Source: Betaproteobacteria bacterium (GTDB lineage: Bacteria > Pseudomonadota > Gammaproteobacteria > Burkholderiales > UBA3065). Taken from it: 64,000 nt of DNA. Each line of letters opens with the position of its first letter. The stretch's first letter is position 1. Below, piece after piece: positions 58,704-64,000 of this stretch. The notes beneath the pieces were generated by a model. It had not been told where the DNA came from and did no database searches. It saw only the letters and a list, made by a program, of their open reading frames with translations. The position numbers and the translations under genes are program-made. The stretch is from the NCBI GenBank assembly GCA_027490755.1, contig JAIXXL010000003.1, positions 62,001 to 126,000 of the forward strand, read 5' to 3'.

Positions 58704-59249
58704 TCAGTCGGCCGGCTGCAGGCGCTTAAGGCAACCCTCGACGGTGGTGTCGCCCACCGCGAACCAGATCAGGCCGTCCTGCACCGTCACCTGGACCGCC
58801 ATGTTGCGGTTGGCGCAGGCGGCCAGCGCACGGCTGAATTCTTGCGGCACCTCGAGCACGCGCAGGTTGCCCAGGCGCGCCAGCGTGTCGCGGTTCTGTT
58901 GCCACCACACGCTCACCGCGCGGCCACCGTAGGCATAGAGCACCACCTCGCGCGCGCGACCACTCGCGCGGCGCAGCAGTCGCTCGTCGGGCAGACCCAC
59001 CTCGACCCAGAGCTGCAGGTTGCCAGAAAGGTCATGCTGCCAGACTGCTGCCTCGTCGTCGGAGGAGATGCCGCGACCGAAGGCCAGCCCCTCGCCGATG
59101 TGCAGGGCGTAGGCGAGCAGGCGCACCATCATGCGTTCCTCGGTCTCGGAGGGGTGCAGCGCCAACGCCAGCGGCTGCGATTCGAAGGCCTGGCGGTCGA
59201 GGTCGCTGACCTGCAGGTCGGTCTTGTAGACGGTGGAACGGAGAGCCAT
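58704..59249 (-). CDS. yaeQ: YaeQ family protein
   Basis: 181 residues with the conserved MALRSTVYKTDLQVSDLDR start and tracts HPSETEERMMVRLLAYAL and LPDERLLRRAS. YaeQ has a PD-(D/E)XK-like fold; no biochemical role is firmly known. A longer open frame to 59972 is overlap with the protease gene on the same strand. Confidence 0.92.
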   Translation of the reverse strand: MALRSTVYKTDLQVSDLDRQAFESQPLALALHPSETEERMMVRLLAYALHIGEGLAFGRGISSDDEAAVWQHDLSGNLQLWVEVGLPDERLLRRASGRAREVVLYAYGGRAVSVWWQQNRDTLARLGNLRVLEVPQEFSRALAACANRNMAVQVTVQDGLIWFAVGDTTVEGCLKRLQPAD

Positions 59250-59296
59250 GCCGGATGTTAGCCGGCGCAGCGTGCCTGCAGTTCGGTCGTGGCCCG

Positions 59297-60169
59297 CTAT
59301 TGCTTCGCGGCGACCCCTGCCAGGCTTGGCGCTACTGGCTCCGCCGCGAGCTGCGGCGGACGCAGCTGCTGCGCGACCTGCAGGCTCTGCCCAACCCGCG
59401 CGCTGAAGGCGTCCGACGACACCATGACGTTGCGGTGCTTGCTCATGTAGGCCGGCAAGGGCTCGTCCACCGGGTTGCTGCGGTAGCTGGCCAGACCCAC
59501 CACCGTCCAGTGACCGTCGATCAGCTCCAGCAAGGGCCCGCCCGAGGCGCCCTTCTCGAACGCGCAGTCGACGCCGACGATGGGGAAGACCGGGCCGTAA
59601 TCCCAAGCGTGGCAGCCGCGCTCGAAGGTCACACCGCCCAGCCCGCGGCGCGACTGCGGGTATCCGGCGAACAGCAGCTCGCCGTAGCCGTCGCGTGCCT
59701 TCTCGCCAGCGCCGGCGATCTGCGCGTAGCCGACCTCGCGGCCCAGGCAATCGTCCAGTTGCAGCAGCGCCCAATCCTCGGACTGGCCGCGCAGGGACCA
59801 GCGGCTGAACTCGCCCCAGGCCACCGGCCGCGCCAACGTGCTGCGGCGGAAGCTGCCAGGCTTGTTCGGGTCGGGGTCGAGCATGAAACGCGACACCACG
59901 TAGCCGGACGGCTTGTTGAGGTTGCCGTCGCGGCGGAAGAAGGTGGAGTGGTAGGCGCTGAGGATGTGGCACTCGCCTACGAGTACCGCGCTGCCGGTCT
60001 GGAACTCGTCGTTCTCGCTGTAGAGCTCGCCGACCCAGCGCAGCGGGTCGATGTCTGCTGCCGCCTGTTCCCGACGGTCCACCCCGAACACGTTGGCCGA
60101 CGCCAGCGCGGGCATCAGCGCAAGGGCGAGAACCAGCAATCTAGATCCGAGTGACTTGTCCACAGACAC
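59297..60169 (-). CDS. Secreted trypsin-like serine protease
   Basis: 290 residues. A signal peptide (cleavage near ASANVF) leads into a chymotrypsin-fold domain with His74 (SAYHS), Asp132 (SEDWALL) and Ser209 (KGASGGPL). Two cysteine-rich stretches may form disulfides. It is probably periplasmic or secreted; substrate unknown. Confidence 0.85.
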   Translation of the reverse strand: MSVDKSLGSRLLVLALALMPALASANVFGVDRREQAAADIDPLRWVGELYSENDEFQTGSAVLVGECHILSAYHSTFFRRDGNLNKPSGYVVSRFMLDPDPNKPGSFRRSTLARPVAWGEFSRWSLRGQSEDWALLQLDDCLGREVGYAQIAGAGEKARDGYGELLFAGYPQSRRGLGGVTFERGCHAWDYGPVFPIVGVDCAFEKGASGGPLLELIDGHWTVVGLASYRSNPVDEPLPAYMSKHRNVMVSSDAFSARVGQSLQVAQQLRPPQLAAEPVAPSLAGVAAKQ

Positions 60170-60271
60170 CCCCAGTCTTCGACAGGATGCGTCGATTCAG
60201 CATAGCCAAATCCGGGCCGTCTGCCATCCCCCTTGGGGCAAATTTGATCGGTGTCCTGATCGCCGTCCGGA

Positions 60272-61237
60272 TCAGACCGGCGATGGCATGTCGCCACCTG
60301 GTCGTGCGGCAACGAAGGCGCACAGGTCCTGCAGGACCGGAGCCAGCGGCCGCAAGGGCTGGCCGAAGGCGCCCACCACCGTGTAATGGTTGGCGCGCCG
60401 GTAGTAGCGCTCGGTCACCGGCACCTGCAGCGCGCGCAGGCGCTGGGCCAGGCCGCCAGTGTTCACCCCGGGGTAGACGATGTGGTCCTCGCGGGCGGCG
60501 ACCAGCAGCGCCGGTGGCGCCCCGGCGCTGGCGTAGAAGATGGGCTGGGTGTCGTCCGGCGTGGTCTCGGGGTCGTCCTGGGCGTTGAAGATCGCCATCA
60601 GCGCGCGGTCGATCAGCGGGCGGAAGTCGTAGGGCCCGGCGATACCCACCCAGCCGGCGATGGCCGCCTGCGGCTGCAGCCCGTGCGGCGCCAGCCAGCG
60701 TGCGTCCAGCGCCAGCATGGCGGCGTTGAAGGCCCCGGCGCTGTGACCGGCCACAAACACGCGGTCGACATCGCCGCCCCACTGAGGGGCCTCGCGCTTC
60801 AGCCACGCCAGGGCGGCGGCGCTGTCCTCCAGAACACCCTGGTAACGCACCTCGGGGTGCAGCCGGTAATCCGCCACCGCCGCCACCATGCCGTGTGCCG
60901 CCAGCGCCTCGCCCAGAAAGCGGTACTCGCTGCGGCTACCGCTCTGCCAGCTGCCACCATAGAAGAACAGCACCACCGGCCAGCCGGCGTCGGGGGCCTC
61001 TCCGAGCGGCAGGTAAAGGTCCAGCGCCTGGCGCGAGTGCGCGCCATATGACTGCCCTTCTACATACCGGTGGCTGTCTGCCGACGGGATCTGGTTCAGC
61101 GCCGCCAGCGGCGAGCAGCGGCGGCGGACGCTCTCCAGCCCCAGGCGGCCGAGGCAGCGCAGCGCGGCGAGTCGGGAGATGTCGGACACTTTGTGTTGGC
61201 GGGGGAGCAAAATCGGTAGCGCGCGGTCAGACCGCAT
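60272..61237 (-). CDS. Alpha/beta-hydrolase fold esterase
   Basis: 321 residues. FYGGSW oxyanion loop near 92, nucleophile Ser166 in GHSAGA, and a likely acid Asp in AREDHIVYP. Similar in type to the lipoprotein esterase at 40728 but without a lipobox; the first 45 residues may be a poor membrane anchor or a mis-chosen start. No clear partner genes. Confidence 0.78.
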   Translation of the reverse strand: MRSDRALPILLPRQHKVSDISRLAALRCLGRLGLESVRRRCSPLAALNQIPSADSHRYVEGQSYGAHSRQALDLYLPLGEAPDAGWPVVLFFYGGSWQSGSRSEYRFLGEALAAHGMVAAVADYRLHPEVRYQGVLEDSAAALAWLKREAPQWGGDVDRVFVAGHSAGAFNAAMLALDARWLAPHGLQPQAAIAGWVGIAGPYDFRPLIDRALMAIFNAQDDPETTPDDTQPIFYASAGAPPALLVAAREDHIVYPGVNTGGLAQRLRALQVPVTERYYRRANHYTVVGAFGQPLRPLAPVLQDLCAFVAARPGGDMPSPV

Positions 61238-61257
61238 GACCGCCGCGGAGTTTACCC

Positions 61258-61608
61258 ATGCCCTGTCTCGCCCGTATCCCCCTTGTCCTCGCGCTTTTCG
61301 CGCTGCCGCTGCTGGCCGTCCCTGTGCAGGCGGTTGCCGGGGACGACGACCCGCTGCAGTTCCTCGCCTTCAGCACCGACTTCGACTCCAAATGCGTGCA
61401 GCGCAACGGCGTGATGATCTACATCGCCAACAAGCACCCCAGCCGCAGCATGAAGCTGGTTCTGGAGCGCTGGTACATGGACAACCGCACCGCCGACCGC
61501 GGCAAGTCGCTGCTCAAGCCGGGCGAGGAGCCGGAGCCGCTGGGCTGCTCGAACATCGAGGGCGGCAAGCAGGAGTGGAAGGTCCTGAAGAGCGAGTGGG
61601 CGGACTGA
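61258..61608 (+). CDS. Small secreted protein of unknown function
   Basis: 116 residues with a clean signal peptide (hydrophobic core about 8-22, cleavage near VQAVAG) and two cysteines in the mature part that could form a disulfide. I do not recognise the family. ATG 61258 is divergent from the esterase by 20 bases and its stop is 10 bases from the convergent peptidase gene. Confidence 0.7.
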   Translation: MPCLARIPLVLALFALPLLAVPVQAVAGDDDPLQFLAFSTDFDSKCVQRNGVMIYIANKHPSRSMKLVLERWYMDNRTADRGKSLLKPGEEPEPLGCSNIEGGKQEWKVLKSEWAD

Positions 61609-61618
61609 TCCGCCGGCG

Positions 61619-63499
61619 CTAGGCGCCCAGCCAGCCCTTCCTTAGCGCCAACGCCGACTCGTCTGGAGATGCCGCCAGCTTGAGCACGCAGGTGTCGGGC
61701 TCCGGCGCCACCGGCACGATCTCGCTGGTACGCAGGCGGCCATCGCGTGCGCTGTGCAGGCTCACCGCCTGCCCGGGCGCCAGCGTCTTCAGCACCTCCG
61801 GCAGCGTGGCGGCGTCCACCCGCCAGCCATCCAGCGCCACCACCTCGTCGCCCGGGGCCAGGCCGGCGCGCTGCGCCGGGCCGCCCGGCAGCACGGTCTT
61901 CACGCGCGCCGCGCCGCGCTTCTCGAGGCGCGCGCCGAGCGTCACCTGGTCGGCCTTGTCGTCGGACTCGCCGACGCGCCACTGCCAGTCGATACCGAAT
62001 CCGGGCATCTGCTCGTGCAGCGGCAGTTCATCAGTGCCGCGCAGGGCACGTTCGAAGAAACCACCCAGCTCAACCCCGCTCACCGCCTCGGCCAGCGACT
62101 CGAAGTCGCCATCGTGCAGCGGGGCGTTGGCATGCTGCTGCCATAGGGCCTGCATCACCGTGTCCAGCGTCACCCTGCCAGCGGTGGCGTGGCGCAGGTG
62201 CAGGTCGAGCGAGAGCGCCACCAGCGCGCCCTTGGCGTAGTAGCTCACCGTGGTGTTGGGGCTGTTCTCGTCGGGGCGGTAGTACTTGATCCACGCGTCC
62301 AGGCTGGCGTCCTCCAGCGTCTGCACCCGGTGACCGGGCATGCCGTGGACGCGGCCGATGGTCTCGGCGACCAGCTTCAGATACGTTGGCGCGTCGATCA
62401 CGCCGGCGCGCAGCAACGCCAGATCGTCGTAGTAGGAGGTGAAGCCCTCGAACAGCCACAGTTGCCGGGTCAGGTTCTCGCGCGTCAGGTCGTAGGGTGC
62501 AAAATCGGCCGGCTTGATGCGCTTGACCAGCCAGCTGTGGAAGTACTCGTGGCTGAACAGGCCGAGCAGGGTGCGGTAGCCCTTCTCGTCATGGCCGCGG
62601 GCGCGTGGCAGGTGGTCGCGCTGCACGATCAGGCTGGTGCTGGCGCGATGCTCCAGGCCACCGTAGCCGCCGCGGGTGGCCAGCGTCAGGAAGTCGTAAT
62701 GGGCGAACGGCGCCTCGCCACCGAACAGGCCGATCTGCCAGGCGCACACCTTCTGCACATCAGCCGCCAGCCGCGCCAGGTCAGCGGCGTGCTCTCCACT
62801 CACGACGATACGGTGCTGCGTGCCGCAGGCCTCGAATCCCACCGCCTGCCACGCCGCGATCTCGACCGGGTGGTCGATGAGTTCGTCGTAGTCGGCGGCG
62901 ACGTAGGTGCCAAAGCCATCGGCGTCGACGTCTACTGCGGTCATCGCGGTGGCGACGCGCCAGCCGGCTGCGCAGGCGTCGTCGATGCGCTCGATGCGCA
63001 GTCGCTGCGGACCGCTCTCCATGCCCTCGGCCCACGGCAGCAAGGCCGCGCCGTTGAAGTAGGCGCGGCGGTCGTCGACCCAGGCGCCACGCACCGACTC
63101 GTCGTGCGCATACACGGTCAGCTCGAGGTGCAGCGGCCCGCTGCAGGGCGCGGCCTGCCAGGTCTGCTTGTCGATCTTGCTGACCGCCACCGGGCCCTCT
63201 GCGGAGTGAGCGCTCACGCTGACGACGTGCCGGGCGTACTCGCGCACCAGATAGCTGCCCGGGATCCACACCGGCAGGCGGAAGCGCTGGCCATCGGCGG
63301 CTGGTTGCTCTACGGTGACGATGACCTGCCACAGGTGCCGGCGGGGGTCGTCGCAACGGAGGGTGTAGATGGGGCTGCTCAAGGTCTGCTCTGCGCTGGC
63401 GGAAGGGTTGGTACACACGATCAGGGTCGCGGCAAAGGCTAGCACGCGTTCCGCGCACATGCCGGTGGTCCTCGCCTGCGGCGTGGTCATGGCTCTCAC
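61619..63499 (-). CDS. M61-family metallopeptidase with PDZ domain
   Basis: 626 residues. A signal peptide (core near 19-28, cleavage near SASAEQ), a glycyl-aminopeptidase-like domain with zinc motif HEYFH (317-321) and third ligand Glu351 in LFEGFTSYY, and a PDZ domain at about 505-590. GTG 63499 is chosen because GGAGG lies eight bases upstream; internal ATGs at 63490 and 63460 are alternatives. The first 41 bases overlap the divergent gene starting at 63459. Confidence 0.88.
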   Translation of the reverse strand: MRAMTTPQARTTGMCAERVLAFAATLIVCTNPSASAEQTLSSPIYTLRCDDPRRHLWQVIVTVEQPAADGQRFRLPVWIPGSYLVREYARHVVSVSAHSAEGPVAVSKIDKQTWQAAPCSGPLHLELTVYAHDESVRGAWVDDRRAYFNGAALLPWAEGMESGPQRLRIERIDDACAAGWRVATAMTAVDVDADGFGTYVAADYDELIDHPVEIAAWQAVGFEACGTQHRIVVSGEHAADLARLAADVQKVCAWQIGLFGGEAPFAHYDFLTLATRGGYGGLEHRASTSLIVQRDHLPRARGHDEKGYRTLLGLFSHEYFHSWLVKRIKPADFAPYDLTRENLTRQLWLFEGFTSYYDDLALLRAGVIDAPTYLKLVAETIGRVHGMPGHRVQTLEDASLDAWIKYYRPDENSPNTTVSYYAKGALVALSLDLHLRHATAGRVTLDTVMQALWQQHANAPLHDGDFESLAEAVSGVELGGFFERALRGTDELPLHEQMPGFGIDWQWRVGESDDKADQVTLGARLEKRGAARVKTVLPGGPAQRAGLAPGDEVVALDGWRVDAATLPEVLKTLAPGQAVSLHSARDGRLRTSEIVPVAPEPDTCVLKLAASPDESALALRKGWLGA

Positions 63500-64000
63500 C
63501 GCTAGCGCCTCCGGCGCGGCCGAGCCCGGGGAGGCCTCGCGCCTGCGCGTACCTCAGGGCTTCGCCATCGAGGTCTACGCCAGTGGCGTATCCAACGCGC
63601 GGCAGATGGCGCTGCTCCCTTCCGGCACTTTGCTGGTCGGTTCGCGCGACGCCGGCGTGGTCAGCGCCGTGCTGCCCGGCGCCTCAGTCGCCGAGCGCCG
63701 CGTGCTCACCCTGTTGGCGGGCCTCGAGATGCCGACCGGGATCGCCGCCCACGAGGGTGACCTCTACGTCGCCGACATCTCGCGCATCTACCGGGTGGCC
63801 GATGTCGAGGCGCGCATCGCCGAGGTGGCGCGCGGCGGCCCACGGGTGCGGCCAGAGACGTTGAACGACCGCCTGCCGGCCGACACCCACCACGGCTGGC
63901 GCTACCTGCGCGTCGACGAGCAGGGCCGGCTGATCGTGCCGATCGGCGCCCCGTGCAACGTCTGTGACCGCGATGCCGACGGCTACGCGCAGATCGTGCG
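63459..64000 (+). CDS. Secreted PQQ-type sugar (sorbosone) dehydrogenase-like protein, 5' part
   Basis: The open frame runs from ATG 63459 off the window end: 180 codons. It starts with a likely signal peptide (MPVVLACGVVMALTASASGA), then beta-propeller-like repeats of the L-sorbosone/glucose dehydrogenase type (FAIEVYASGVSNARQMAL, GTLLVGSRDAGVV, GLEMPTGIAAHEGDLYVADI, APCNVCDRD). The ATG sits inside the 5' end of the peptidase gene; ATG 63489 is an alternative. The 3' end is missing. Confidence 0.75.
   Translation, partial: MPVVLACGVVMALTASASGAAEPGEASRLRVPQGFAIEVYASGVSNARQMALLPSGTLLVGSRDAGVVSAVLPGASVAERRVLTLLAGLEMPTGIAAHEGDLYVADISRIYRVADVEARIAEVARGGPRVRPETLNDRLPADTHHGWRYLRVDEQGRLIVPIGAPCNVCDRDADGYAQIV

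Overview
The window is a high-GC, densely packed chromosomal segment. It most likely comes from a betaproteobacterium, plausibly near the Rhodocyclales. That placement is inference from gene neighbourhoods (a complete mraZ-to-lpxC division cluster, uvrA/MFS/ssb, rsmI/yraN/BON lipoprotein, a one-directional cysTWA-cysB operon) and from protein character; no rRNA is present. I see no tRNA, CRISPR array, insertion sequence or attachment site.

Region 1 (1-21.5 kb) is an accessory island for methylated-amine use. On the minus strand, tmm (trimethylamine monooxygenase) and tdm (TMAO demethylase) form one unit. A free-standing GcvT-like protein and a dimethylamine monooxygenase set (dmmA-like, flavin/2Fe-2S reductase, truncated haem subunit) form the next. 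Together these predict trimethylamine -> TMAO -> dimethylamine + formaldehyde -> methylamine + formaldehyde. A second, divergent three-gene dmm set lies on the plus strand at 11.7-14.3 kb behind a cupin gene. Around it sit a FAD amine oxidase, a RidA protein, a MOSC protein, a TetR regulator, a TorF-type porin, three paralogous APC permeases, an XRE-cupin regulator and a class I glutamine amidotransferase. Two operator-like motifs recur: GGGGTTACYCCC before tmm (twice) and before gcvT, and the palindrome CCGTCACGTGACGG before the second dmm operon and, with one changed base, before permease 2. No genes of the known methylamine-glutamate routes are visible.

Region 2 (21.5-40.7 kb) is housekeeping. 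It holds a small unknown protein and a DUF721/DciA-like protein, then lpxC, ftsZ, ftsA, ftsQ, ddlB, murC, murG, ftsW, murD, mraY, murF, murE, ftsI, ftsL, rsmH and mraZ, all on the minus strand and mostly overlapping. A strong predicted promoter and four MraZ boxes precede mraZ. The RNase P RNA gene follows.

Region 3 (40.7-50.6 kb) has a lipoprotein esterase with pyrC, a small thioredoxin-like protein, the sulfate ABC transporter operon cysT-cysW-cysA with a CysB-type regulator, a 1-Cys peroxiredoxin, and a sulfate-binding protein with an OprP/OprO-type porin. The two sulfate operons share an upstream sequence motif at the same distance from their start codons.

Region 4 (50.6-64 kb) carries a phosphatase/sulfurtransferase-like protein, rsmI, yraN, a BON lipoprotein, a ferritin-like protein, ssb, an MFS transporter, uvrA, yaeQ, a secreted trypsin-like protease, an esterase, a small secreted protein, an M61-type peptidase with PDZ domain and the start of a secreted sugar-dehydrogenase-like gene cut by the window end. 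No gene-free stretch exceeds 300 bases.
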